Assembly (NCBI GenBank): GCA_046262495.1
Contig: JBHEMR010000172.1
Span: forward strand, 1-16,472
Origin: GCA-003244245 sp046262495
GTDB lineage: Bacteria; Actinomycetota; Actinomycetes; Mycobacteriales; Pseudonocardiaceae
Direction of reading: 5' to 3'
Length of the DNA: 16,472 nt
A program made the position numbers and the translations under genes. Each line of letters starts with the position of its first letter. The first letter of the stretch is position 1. A model generated the notes under the pieces. The model ran no database searches and was not told where the DNA came from. It saw only the letters and a program-made list of their open reading frames with translations. Below are positions 1 through 6,348 of this stretch, in pieces.

Positions 1-158
1 GGACGGTCCCGCCCGGCCAGGTCAGCCACCGTCCACGCCAACCGCAGGGTGCGGTCCGCTCCTCTCGCCGTCACCATTCCGCGATGCAGCGCTGCCGCGA
101 TCGGTTCGGTCACCGCCCGCGGCAGCCGGAACCGCCGCCGCCGGATGCGTGTTGTCAT
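1..158 (-). pseudogene. comM: comM (Mg-chelatase-like AAA+ ATPase) C-terminal fragment, cut at its 5' end and running off the left edge
   Basis: Read on the minus strand from an ATG at 158 this gives about 53 residues ending at the window edge. They include FRLPRAVTEPIAAALHRG and TARGADRTLRLAWTVADLAG, which is the C-terminal helical part of actinobacterial ComM/YifB proteins. The normal protein has about 500 residues, with AAA+ Walker motifs in the part that should lie at higher coordinates. None of that is present between here and DUF2469. Upstream, the frame stays open only to a stop near 218, with residues that do not resemble ComM, so similarity breaks at about 155-165. In related genomes comM sits with yraN and dprA downstream of DUF2469, so the position is right and the gene has been truncated in place. 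ComM is a helicase-like factor in natural transformation; this fragment lacks the ATPase and should not function. Assignment fairly sure; the exact break point is inferred. Confidence 0.72.
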
Positions 159-493
159 GTCGGTGACAGCGAAATGAGTAGAGTGTCGAGGGCACAGCGC
201 AGCGCCCGACGTTGTTCACCGTCCTGCGCTTACCGAAGGTGATTGAATTTCTACGTCGAAGTCATCGAAAAGATCGGTCAGTAAGAACATGCCGATACGT
301 TACCAGCCGTGTTTATGAAATGAGCTACCTTCATAGAGTATCGCTTATCGGCATAAATTCGACGAGATTGCATTCGTGTGTTCGCCAAGGCCACCTCTGA
401 GACTGACGCCGGTTGAAGAGCTCCGTGGTGCCAAGCTCAAGGAACTCGCTGTCTTCAGCGACGAGGCCGCGCCGAACTGCACCACATCGAAGA
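159..493. other. gene-free, AT-richer spacer between comM remnant and resolvase relic B
   Basis: No recognisable gene. Bases 221-400 are clearly lower in GC than the flanking housekeeping genes, suggesting foreign or decayed DNA. There is a 9-bp inverted repeat, ATGCCGATA at 289-297 and TATCGGCAT at 346-354, and inside it TATGAA at 314-319 with TTCATA at 330-335. Short open frames exist on the plus strand, for example an ATG-less frame of about 52 codons ending near 512 that contains LTPVEELRGAKLKELAVFSD, but none has a convincing start or a family I recognise. Confidence 0.5.
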
Positions 494-662
494 TCAGCTC
501 TGCGGCGTGTTGAGGGCTTCCGCCCCCCCTCGGTTGACCACCGACTTTCCTTCGGGCTGGCGCAGCCGCCACATCTGCCTGCGTGCGCCCCGGAACCTGG
601 CTATGTTCCAGCTCAGCACGGCGGTGACCCCCACATCGTTGCTCAACAAGTTTGCGCTCGTT
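494..662 (-). pseudogene. decayed serine resolvase, relic B (C-terminal part of the catalytic domain)
   Basis: One minus-strand frame reads KLVEQRCGG..., then AELEH, then RTQADVAAAPARRKVGGQPR. This lines up with the end of small Tn3-type serine resolvases (KLVFHVFGALAEFERDLIRE, then RTQAGLAAARARGRKGGRPR). A frameshift after GGQPR leads into EALNTPQS and a stop; an upstream TAG at 675-677 and loss of the N-terminal half show it is dead. The catalytic Ser region and the C-terminal helix-turn-helix are absent. The same stretch, with the same EALxTPQ continuation, is found in relic A at 1609-1842, so both come from one kind of element. Serine resolvases cut and rejoin DNA at res sites during transposition; this copy can no longer do so. 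Confidence 0.62.
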
Positions 663-688
663 CTCAAGACGTGCCTAATCAGCGCCGG

Positions 689-1441
689 ATGAGCCGCTTG
701 CGCGTGACTAGCGGCCGCATGCTGCTGGCGACCGTCCTCTTGTTGGCGACCGGCATCGGCCTTGCGCTCCCAGCCCAGGCTACGCAGTGCTGGCCGGCCG
801 GCCGGCACTGCTCTGACCGTCGGTTACCGCCTGGCCCCGAGGATCCGCCCAACCCGCAGCCCGGACCGGAGCAGACGCGAGCGGTGGTGACCGGGGTTGA
901 GCTTGTCTGGCTGTGCGCGGAGGGGAGAGGAGCGCGCCGAGACTTCACCGACGAGATCGGTCGTGGGTGGTGCACCAAAGCAAAGGATGGTGCACCGATG
1001 TTTGAACTGGCGACTAAAGAAGGTGGCGGCTTCTCGTTCGGTATCCGCGTCGAGATCCACCGCACCAGTGGAACCGGACCGGTCACGGTTGGACCTTTCT
1101 GGACCTATGACAAAGATGGCCCTGCATCGGGTGAGATCCTCGGAAAGACCCCGACCATGGTGCGCTTTGCCGAGGGCCAAACAGCCAAAATAGCCGGTTT
1201 CGAGTTTTCGGTGAAATGCAAAGATCCGGACGGTGACGGATTACTCGGCGACGGCCCGCCGGACAAGGTATCCACAGGTCTTGTATTCGGCGGCAGCCAA
1301 GGCGACGAAGGTGAGAGCCACGAGGGAGACAAGCCCTGGTTCCCTTTCAAGAAGCCAGATCCAGCCGAAGTCAACGTGACCGCGGGACGTGACAGCGTCA
1401 CCAGCGTGTCAAGCAACGAGTTTCTGTTCTTATGCGTGTAA
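689..1441 (+). CDS. secreted cysteine-containing protein of unknown function
   Basis: The only convincing plus-strand gene, 250 residues. I do not recognise a family. It begins with a clear Sec signal peptide: basic MSRLRVTSGR, hydrophobic residues 11-29, and a likely cut after ALPAQA (residue 31). A short Pro-rich linker follows (46-60), then a Gly- and beta-rich body. Six cysteines follow the signal (34, 41, 76, 95, 177, 249), allowing three disulphides outside the cell. Residues 179-188 (DPDGDGLLGD) resemble a DxDxDG calcium loop. Start choice: ATG 689 opens directly on the signal peptide; GTG 671 in frame would add six residues; neither has a good ribosome site. The frame is open back to 413, but that part is antisense to resolvase relic B and is not credible. 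It is flanked by two resolvase relics in a lower-GC island, so it is probably cargo gained by transfer. The open frame suggests it may still be expressed. Confidence 0.68.
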   Translation: MSRLRVTSGRMLLATVLLLATGIGLALPAQATQCWPAGRHCSDRRLPPGPEDPPNPQPGPEQTRAVVTGVELVWLCAEGRGARRDFTDEIGRGWCTKAKDGAPMFELATKEGGGFSFGIRVEIHRTSGTGPVTVGPFWTYDKDGPASGEILGKTPTMVRFAEGQTAKIAGFEFSVKCKDPDGDGLLGDGPPDKVSTGLVFGGSQGDEGESHEGDKPWFPFKKPDPAEVNVTAGRDSVTSVSSNEFLFLCV

Positions 1442-1608
1442 CTTGAGCTCCTGGATGTGTAGTATTCGAGGGGCGCCGAGGAGCCAGCTGACGCCCGATC
1501 GGGAGCTACTGCTCGACTCGACGGCTGTTCGCCAAATCCTAGTAGGAAGGGCACCACGCATTGATCGGTTGAGGGGCAGGGGTAGAGGGCTTGGCCATCT
1601 GGACCCTT

Positions 1609-1842
1609 CTGGGGCGTCTTGAGTGCCTCGACCCTCGGTCTACCACCCACTTTCCTCGTGCCTCGTGCTGCCGCCAGGCCCGCCTGCGTCCGCTCTCGGA
1701 TGAGGTCCCGCTCAAACTCAGCTAGGCCCCGAAGAGGTGGAAACGAGCTTGTCGCCGCTGCTTGCATGTCTATTTGCTCTTGCAGGCTGCGGAAGTGAAT
1801 GCCGCGTTCCTTCAGCGTTGCCACCGTCGCATCGAGCGTGTG
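1609..1842 (-). pseudogene. decayed serine resolvase, relic A (middle to end of catalytic domain)
   Basis: The minus strand encodes HTLDATVATLKERGIHFRSL, then LAEFERDLIRERTQAGLAAA, then RKVGGRPRVEALKTPQ. These are signature stretches of Tn3-family/small serine resolvases (TALRERGIGFRSL, LAEFERDLIRERT, GRKGGRPR). The N-terminus with the catalytic serine is missing, the segment between IDM and LAEFERD is scrambled, and after EALKTPQ the frame runs on into unrelated residues instead of the expected helix-turn-helix. It is therefore a relic. Similarity stops close to the hairpin at 1861-1904. A matching, more decayed copy (relic B) lies on the same strand at 494-662. Confidence 0.75.
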
Positions 1843-1860
1843 ATTGCTCACTGAAAGTTG

Positions 1861-1904
1861 CAACCGCCGCGAAGTTTGTAATGCTTAGAGCCTTCCGGCG
1901 GTTG
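1861..1904. repeat. stable hairpin (9 + 4 bp stem) at the broken end of resolvase relic A
   Basis: CAACCGCCG at 1861-1869 pairs perfectly with CGGCGGTTG at 1896-1904. After one bulged C the stem continues with GAAG (1871-1874) and CTTC (1892-1895), leaving a 17-nt loop. It lies just where resolvase similarity begins. It may be an element end or a terminator without a U tract; the function is unknown. Confidence 0.6.
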
Positions 1905-1923
1905 GATTTTAGGCTATAGCTGG

Positions 1924-1974
1924 TGACGCATGGGATCGAAAACCTTGGCGCGCGTTTACCCTAGCTATGCGTCA
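1924..1974. repeat. 8-bp inverted repeat
   Basis: TGACGCAT at 1924-1931 is the exact reverse complement of ATGCGTCA at 1967-1974, with a 35-nt spacer. A short GCTATAGC palindrome sits just before it at 1913-1920. It may be a remnant of a recombination or regulatory site of the resolvase element; this is inference only. Confidence 0.4.
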
Positions 1975-2144
1975 AGCCGACGATTTGGTGAACACTGGAC
2001 TAACCAACACTCGTACCGAGCCGTAAAGGGCTACTTCTTCTAACAGCCAGCCTCATCTGTTCGGGCATAGAAATCCGCGACTACATAGAATGTAACTTCG
2101 CTAACGCGACACTAGCGGACCGTAAGGCGCTGCTCGACCTGCCC

Positions 2145-2161
2145 GCCCGTCCAAATCGGGC
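2145..2161 (-). terminator. weak candidate terminator after DUF2469
   Basis: GCCCG (2145-2149) and CGGGC (2157-2161) form a 5-bp GC stem with a 7-nt loop that starts 4 nt past the DUF2469 stop codon. There is no U tract, so this is only a candidate for the end of the rplS-lepB-rnhB-DUF2469 transcript. Confidence 0.28.
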
Positions 2162-2165
2162 CCGG

Positions 2166-2489
2166 TCAGCCACCGAATGGAGTGCCTTCGGGTAGCCGTA
2201 AGTCTGGTTTGTCCACTTCCTCGATATTGACGTCTTTGAACGTGAGCACTCGGACGTACTTAACGAAGCGGGCTGGCCGATACATGTCCCACACCCAGGC
2301 GTCGGACATCCGTACCTCGAAGTACACCTCACCGTCGGCGTTGCGTGCCTGGACATCAACTTCGTTGGCCAGATAGAAGCGCCGCTCGGTCTCCACGACA
2401 TAGGCGAACTGTCCGACGATGTCTCGGTACTCTTTGTAGAGCGACAGCTCCATCTCGGTCTCATACTTCTCGAGATCCTCGGCGCTCAT
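2166..2489 (-). CDS. DUF2469 family protein (Rv2901c-like)
   Basis: A 107-residue protein that is nearly invariant across actinobacteria and of unknown biochemical role. Visible landmarks are MSAEDLEKYETEMELSLYKE at the start, then VVETERRFYLANEVDV and VWDMYRPARFVKYVRVLTF, ending LRLPEGTPFGG. Length and start agree with the family. The frame is open 20 codons further upstream, but ATG 2489 begins the conserved sequence and avoids overlap with rnhB. It starts 19 nt after the rnhB stop, so the two are very likely co-transcribed. The ribosome site is weak (GGGCTG near the start). It is the last conserved gene before the degraded island; in relatives yraN and comM would follow. Confidence 0.93.
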   Translation of the reverse strand: MSAEDLEKYETEMELSLYKEYRDIVGQFAYVVETERRFYLANEVDVQARNADGEVYFEVRMSDAWVWDMYRPARFVKYVRVLTFKDVNIEEVDKPDLRLPEGTPFGG

Positions 2490-2508
2490 CGACAGCCCAT
2501 CGGTCGCT

Positions 2509-3306
2509 TCATCGGGTGCTGACCTCTCCTGCTCTCGGCAATACGCCATTCTGGACCACTACCGGCGGCGCCATCGGCCACAACCTCGCCCGTGCAGCCC
2601 TGCGCGGCGGGGCAGTGATGCCGTGCATTCGCGCCGCCAGCACGACGTTGACGTAGCTGAATCGGTGTTCGGCGGACGGGCCATGCGCAAGCAGGGCCGC
2701 ATTATGCTCGGGCGTGCAGTAGCCCTTGTGCTCACCGAAGCCATACCAGGGCATCCGCTCGTGGACGCCACCCATGATCCGATCACGGGTCACTTTGGCC
2801 AACACCGAAGCCGCCGCCACGCAAGCGGCAGCCCGGTCTCCACCGATCACTGCCATGTTCGGGGCCGTCAGGCCCGGCACTCGGAAGCCGTCGGTGAGCA
2901 CGTAACCGGGATGCACCGCGAGGCCGGCGACGGCGCGGCGCATGCCTTCCAGATTGGCCACATGCACCCCCAACTCGTCGATCTCGTCGGGTGGAATCAC
3001 CACCACGTTCCTCGCGACCGACCTGGTGATGATCAGGTCATGGTAATGCTCCCGGCGCGCCGCGGTGAGCAGCTTGGAGTCGGTGAGCCCGGCCAGAGCC
3101 GTCGCGTCGGCTGGCCGGAGCACGCACGCGGCGACCACCAGCGGCCCAGCGCAGGCACCTCGACCTGCCTCGTCCACCCCAGCGACAGGGCCCAAACCCT
3201 TGCGGTGCAGCACAGTCTGCAGGGCCCACATGCCAGCGTCTCTGCGCACCACCGCCCTCGGCGGTCGCGGCAGAGTCTGACGGGTGCTACGTCCCACGCC
3301 CGGCAC
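2509..3306 (-). CDS. rnhB: ribonuclease HII
   Basis: Cuts the RNA strand of RNA-DNA hybrids and removes misincorporated ribonucleotides in the cytoplasm. The 265 residues contain GPVAGVDEAGRGACAGPL with D45 and E46, LTDGFRVPG with D139, and IGGDRAAACVAAASVLAKVT followed by RD with D175: the four acidic residues of the type II active site. The C-terminal tail after HRFSYVNVV is about 40 residues longer than the core. Start: GTG 3306, five nt after the lepB stop; AGGAGG lies 14 nt upstream inside the end of lepB, a rather long spacing, and ATG at residue 26 is an alternative that would still keep the active site. The tight lepB-rnhB-DUF2469 packing indicates one transcript. Confidence 0.95.
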   Translation of the reverse strand: MPGVGRSTRQTLPRPPRAVVRRDAGMWALQTVLHRKGLGPVAGVDEAGRGACAGPLVVAACVLRPADATALAGLTDSKLLTAARREHYHDLIITRSVARNVVVIPPDEIDELGVHVANLEGMRRAVAGLAVHPGYVLTDGFRVPGLTAPNMAVIGGDRAAACVAAASVLAKVTRDRIMGGVHERMPWYGFGEHKGYCTPEHNAALLAHGPSAEHRFSYVNVVLAARMHGITAPPRRAARARLWPMAPPVVVQNGVLPRAGEVSTR

Positions 3307-3311
3307 AGTCG

Positions 3312-4205
3312 TCAGCCACGCCTCCTGGCGACCACCCGCTCCCGCAGCAGCCGGCCACCGCGCCGCACTGGCCAGCTCAACACCAGGCCAGCTGCCAGCG
3401 GAAGTCCGGACGGCCTGAAGGGCCCCGGCGCGCCGAGCTCCTGAGGCTGCTGCGGGTTAGGGTCGGAGATGCCCTGCCAACGCGATAGCGGGAGCACGAT
3501 TACGCGAGCCTTGCCGATGACGTTGGTCACCGGCACCGTGCCCGATCGCTGATCCGCCACGTGTCGTCGCGAGTCCGCACTGTTGTTCCGATTGTCCCCC
3601 ATCATCCACAAATTTCCTTGCGGCACCGTGACCGGTCCGAATTCCTCCTGGGGCTCGTGCCCGATAAAGACGGCGTAGGGCTCGATCAGCGCAGTACCAC
3701 CGACCATGACACGGTTCTGCTTGTCGCAGCACTGCACGGTCTGGCCACCAACTGCGATCACCCGCTTGACGAAGTCGCGCTCGTCCGGCGGAGCGAGACC
3801 GACCAGCGAGCCAGCCTGCTGGAGCCCACGGATCAGGATGTTGTCCGATCGCTGGCTGGTGAATTCACTGGCCCATGAGTCGGTGCCGCGGAAAACCACC
3901 ACGTCGCCCGATCTGGGATCACCGAACCGGTAAGTCAGCTTGTCGACCAGCACGCGATCGTTAGTGCAACCAGGGCAGCCGTGCAGGGTCGGTTCCATGG
4001 ATGCCGAGGGGATCACGTAAACCCGAGCCAAAAACGTCTGGATCAAGAACGTGAGCACCAGCGCGGTGAGCACCAGAATCGGTACCTCACGCCAGAACGA
4101 GCCCTTTTTGCGCTTGGACAGACGATGCCGGTGCACGCGGCGGCTCGGGAAACCGTCGGGATCGTCGCCACGAGCGGGTTCGGTCGAGCGAGCCAGGTGG
4201 GCCAC
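3312..4205 (-). CDS. lepB: signal peptidase I
   Basis: Membrane-bound serine/lysine protease that removes signal peptides from Sec- and Tat-exported proteins. The 297 residues have a basic cytoplasmic N-terminus (KRKKGSFWRE), a membrane segment at about 41-61, then VIPSASMEPTL with catalytic S69, DFVKRVIAVGG with catalytic K147, and GDNRNNSADSRRH at 203-215. The three conserved boxes are intact. A C-terminal hydrophobic stretch near 275-285 may touch the membrane. HGCPGCTNDR and QCCDKQ carry two cysteine pairs as in other actinobacterial LepB proteins. The GTG start is preceded by GAGG very close to it, so a slightly different start is possible. It lies 37 nt after rplS and 5 nt before rnhB. 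Confidence 0.96.
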   Translation of the reverse strand: MAHLARSTEPARGDDPDGFPSRRVHRHRLSKRKKGSFWREVPILVLTALVLTFLIQTFLARVYVIPSASMEPTLHGCPGCTNDRVLVDKLTYRFGDPRSGDVVVFRGTDSWASEFTSQRSDNILIRGLQQAGSLVGLAPPDERDFVKRVIAVGGQTVQCCDKQNRVMVGGTALIEPYAVFIGHEPQEEFGPVTVPQGNLWMMGDNRNNSADSRRHVADQRSGTVPVTNVIGKARVIVLPLSRWQGISDPNPQQPQELGAPGPFRPSGLPLAAGLVLSWPVRRGGRLLRERVVARRRG

Positions 4206-4242
4206 GTCCTCAGGCTATCGACAGACGGCCGGTGCGGGGCGA

Positions 4243-4602
4243 TCAGGACGCGGACGGCGTCTCACGCTTCTCCTTGATCTTGGCCGCTTTACCCCGGAGA
4301 TCGCGAAGGTAGTAGAGCTTGGCGCGCCGGACATCCCCGCGGGTGAGGACCTCGATCTTGGCGATGTTCGGCGTGTGCACCGGGAAAGTGCGTTCCACGC
4401 CCACCCCGAAGGACACCTTGCGTACCGTGAAGGTTTCCCGCGCTCCGCCGCCCTGCCGGCGAATGACCGCGCCTTGGAATATCTGCACCCGCTGGCGCGA
4501 GCCCTCGATGACGCGGACGTGCACCTTGAGCGTGTCACCAGGCCTGAAATCGGGGATGTCGGACCGCAGCGACTTCGCGTCCAGGGCGTCCAGGGTGTTC
4601 AT
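4243..4602 (-). CDS. rplS: 50S ribosomal protein L19
   Basis: Ribosomal protein at the interface of the two subunits. The 119 residues begin MNTLDALDAKSLRSDIPDF, followed by RPGDTLKVHVRVIEGSRQRV, FQGAVIRRQGGGARETFTVR and VERTFPVHTPNIAKIEVLTR, and end in the basic LRGKAAKIKEKRE, all typical of L19. The reading frame is open far upstream into trmD, but ATG 4602 is the right start by family length and by a GAGGA about 12 nt before it. A 191-nt leader separates it from trmD, which suggests its own promoter (see the motif at 4739-4748). lepB follows after 37 nt. Confidence 0.97.
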   Translation of the reverse strand: MNTLDALDAKSLRSDIPDFRPGDTLKVHVRVIEGSRQRVQIFQGAVIRRQGGGARETFTVRKVSFGVGVERTFPVHTPNIAKIEVLTRGDVRRAKLYYLRDLRGKAAKIKEKRETPSAS

Positions 4603-4645
4603 CGCAAGTCCATCCTCGTCGTTCGTGTGCTGTGCACGGTTCGGA

Positions 4646-4661
4646 GCGCCCAGGTGGGCGC
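4646..4661 (-). promoter_or_regulatory. hairpin in the rplS leader
   Basis: GCGCCC (4646-4651) and GGGCGC (4656-4661) form a perfect 6-bp GC stem with a 4-nt loop, 43 nt before the rplS start on the transcribed strand. It could take part in leader-mediated control of L19, but I cannot match it to a known L19 leader model. Confidence 0.35.
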
Positions 4662-4738
4662 AAACAGCGGCGTCGGTGATGGCAAAAACTTCCGCCCTGG
4701 GGGCCGTCCCTGCCTTGCTGCGCTGTGGCAACCGATCC

Positions 4739-4748
4739 AGTGTGCCAG
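4739..4748 (-). promoter_or_regulatory. candidate rplS promoter motif (CTGGCACACT)
   Basis: On the minus strand CTGGCACACT lies about 140 nt before rplS and just downstream of trmD. An almost identical CTGGCACAAT lies at a similar place before rpsP. CACACT/CACAAT fit an actinobacterial -10 box loosely (A at position 2, T at position 6). No good -35 is visible. Proposed as the start region of the rplS transcript; this is inference. Confidence 0.4.
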
Positions 4749-4793
4749 ACGCTGCAGTCGGCGACGAAACCGGGAGTTGACCTCCGGTGGCAT

Positions 4794-5546
4794 TCATCCA
4801 CGCGGAGTGGCCAGGCCCTCGAGTACAGCGTGGTCCGCTCCATCCAGCGCACCGGCTGGCAACGCCGCCAACAGATCGGGACGACGCGCCGCGGTGCGCT
4901 CGACAGCGCGGTCGCGGCGCCAACGGGCAATCGCGGCGTGGTTGCCCGAGCGAAGCACGGCCGGGACCTCCCGCCCGCGCCACACCTCCGGACGGGTATA
5001 GCACGGCCCCTCCAGAAGACCGTCGGAAAACGAGTCCTGCGTCGCCGAGGCGGGGTTGCCCAGCACTCCAGGCAGCAGCCGGGCAATCGCCTCCACCATT
5101 ACCAGCACAGCGACTTCACCACCGACAAGCACATAGTCGCCGATTGAGATCTCCTCGACGGCGACCCGGTCGGCCGCGTCGTCGATCACCCGTTGGTCGA
5201 TACCCTCGTAGCGGCCGCAGGCGAAAACGAGCCGTGGCTGCGCCGCCAGCTCGGCCGCCAACTGCTGGGTGAAGGGCCGTCCGGCGGGGCTGGGCACCAC
5301 CAACCGAGGTGGCGGCTCGCCGGCGAGTACGTCGTCCAGCGCGTCGCCCCAGACGTCGGGTCGCATCACCATGCCGGGTCCACCACCGTAGGGGGCGTCG
5401 TCCACCGACCGATGCACATCGTGGGTCCAGTCCCGCAGGTCATGTACCTCGAAGTTGATCAGGTTGCGGTCGATGGCCCGGCCGAGCAGGGCCTCCCTAG
5501 CCGGCGTCAAGTACTCGGGGAAGATCGTGACGACCTGGATGAGCAC
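4794..5546 (-). CDS. trmD: tRNA (guanine-37-N1)-methyltransferase
   Basis: SPOUT-fold enzyme that methylates G37 next to the anticodon using S-adenosylmethionine and so prevents +1 frameshifting. The 250 residues show IQVVTIFPEYL at the start, APYGGGPGMVMRPD (51-64), the cofactor knot FACGRYEGIDQRVI (108-121) and EISIGDYVLVGGE (132-144), and DSFSDGLLEGPCYTRPEVW (171-189) with the catalytic aspartate at 171. The length is normal. The GTG start at 5546 directly precedes the conserved LIQVVTIFP; GAGG in the overlapping rimM stop region lies 6 nt upstream, so translation is probably coupled to rimM. Confidence 0.97.
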   Translation of the reverse strand: MLIQVVTIFPEYLTPAREALLGRAIDRNLINFEVHDLRDWTHDVHRSVDDAPYGGGPGMVMRPDVWGDALDDVLAGEPPPRLVVPSPAGRPFTQQLAAELAAQPRLVFACGRYEGIDQRVIDDAADRVAVEEISIGDYVLVGGEVAVLVMVEAIARLLPGVLGNPASATQDSFSDGLLEGPCYTRPEVWRGREVPAVLRSGNHAAIARWRRDRAVERTAARRPDLLAALPAGALDGADHAVLEGLATPRG

Positions 5547-5554
5547 GGCTGGCC

Positions 5555-6103
5555 TCAGTCGAGCAACCCGGGGGGTGGGTCGAGCAGCACTCGGCCACCA
5601 GCCAGGTCGACCTCGGAAACGATCTCTCGCACGAAGGGCACCAGCGCCTCGCCGTGGTCGGTCGCCAGCACCAACAGGTCGCTAGCCGGCGCATGCACGA
5701 CCTCACGCACCGTGCCCAGCGCCACACCGTCTGGCCCTACCGCGGCCAGGCCCTCGAGCTGGTGGTCGTAGAACTCATCGGGATCGTCAAGCTCGGGCAG
5801 TGCGGTGACGTCAGCGGTCAACACGAGACCGCTCAGTTGTGCTGCCGCATCACGATCGTCCACCCCGGCGAAGCGGACGAGCAGGGCACCGCTATGCGGA
5901 CGCACGGCCTCCACCGTGAGCGTACGGCCACCATCACCGCTGAGCTGCGCGCCGACGACGAAGCGTTGCTCGGGGAAGTCGGTGCGCACCTGCACCGCAA
6001 CCTCTCCCCGGAGGCCATGCGGTCTGCCGATCCGGCCAACGACCCGCTTGGACTGCGTCCCTGTGGGGTCACTGCCCGGCTGCACGATCGACGCCTCAGC
6101 CAC
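5555..6103 (-). CDS. rimM: 16S rRNA processing protein RimM
   Basis: Ribosome maturation factor that binds S19 in the 30S head and helps 16S rRNA maturation. The 182 residues carry the N-terminal domain VVGRIGRPHGLRGEVAVQV (21-39) with RTDFPEQRF, and a C-terminal PRC barrel from FYDHQLEGL through SDLLVLATDHGEALVPFV to VLLDPPPGLLD. The GTG start at 6103 lies 5 nt after the KH gene stop. A second in-frame GTG six codons on is an alternative. trmD follows after 8 nt. Forms the rpsP-KH-rimM-trmD cluster with its neighbours. Confidence 0.96.
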   Translation of the reverse strand: MAEASIVQPGSDPTGTQSKRVVGRIGRPHGLRGEVAVQVRTDFPEQRFVVGAQLSGDGGRTLTVEAVRPHSGALLVRFAGVDDRDAAAQLSGLVLTADVTALPELDDPDEFYDHQLEGLAAVGPDGVALGTVREVVHAPASDLLVLATDHGEALVPFVREIVSEVDLAGGRVLLDPPPGLLD

Positions 6104-6108
6104 CGCGT

Positions 6109-6348
6109 TCAGCGGTCGGTATCGACGACGTCGACGCGTACCCCACGCCCGCCGATACCGCCCATCACCGTGCGCAGGGCCGTGGCAGTGCGCCCGCCGC
6201 GACCGATCACCTTGCCGAGATCATCGGGGTGGACGTGCACCTCGAGGGTGCGGCCCCGCCGCGTGGTCACCAGCTGGACGCGCACGTCGTCGGGATTGTC
6301 GACGATTCCCCGCACGAGATGTTCAAGCGCGTCCGCCAGCATGCTCAC
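6109..6348 (-). CDS. KH-domain RNA-binding protein (KhpA/YlqC family)
   Basis: A 79-residue single KH-domain protein. DDLGKVIGRGGRTATALRTV (42-61) holds the GxxG loop GRGG that grips single-stranded RNA. KhpA-type proteins act with the KhpB/Jag protein as a small-RNA or mRNA binder affecting cell-wall growth in Gram-positives; the family role is known, the targets here are not. The GTG start at 6348 overlaps the rpsP stop by 4 nt (GTGA), so the two are translationally coupled. rimM starts 5 nt later. Its position between rpsP and rimM is the standard one. Confidence 0.94.
   Translation of the reverse strand: MSMLADALEHLVRGIVDNPDDVRVQLVTTRRGRTLEVHVHPDDLGKVIGRGGRTATALRTVMGGIGGRGVRVDVVDTDR

Larger units (their letters stand above)
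1442..2165. other. gene-free stretch of the island: resolvase relic A plus inverted repeats
   Basis: Between the secreted-protein gene and DUF2469 no intact gene is visible. The left half holds resolvase relic A (listed separately). The right half, 1864-2165, is lower in GC, has stops in all frames and contains three inverted repeats (listed separately). The yraN gene normally expected next to DUF2469 was searched for by eye on the minus strand and not found. Confidence 0.55.

Noticed and set aside
212..400. Plus-strand frame of 62 codons in the AT-rich spacer
   Set aside because: Starts with TTG without a ribosome site and shows no recognisable motif.
413..688. Upstream extension of the secreted-protein frame
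   Set aside because: Antisense to resolvase relic B; the signal peptide begins only at 689, so a longer start would bury it.
2042..2098. Minus-strand peptide-like stretch ending ...VVADFYARTDEAGC before a stop
   Set aside because: Looked protein-like at first, but a stop lies only about 20 codons upstream and no family was recognised.
2623..3444. Open plus-strand frame of about 270 codons
   Set aside because: Antisense to rnhB and the end of lepB, both of which have full catalytic motifs; the translation has no recognisable domain.
4603..5004. N-terminal extension of the rplS frame
   Set aside because: The frame is open by chance through the leader and the end of trmD; L19 family length and the conserved start support ATG 4602.
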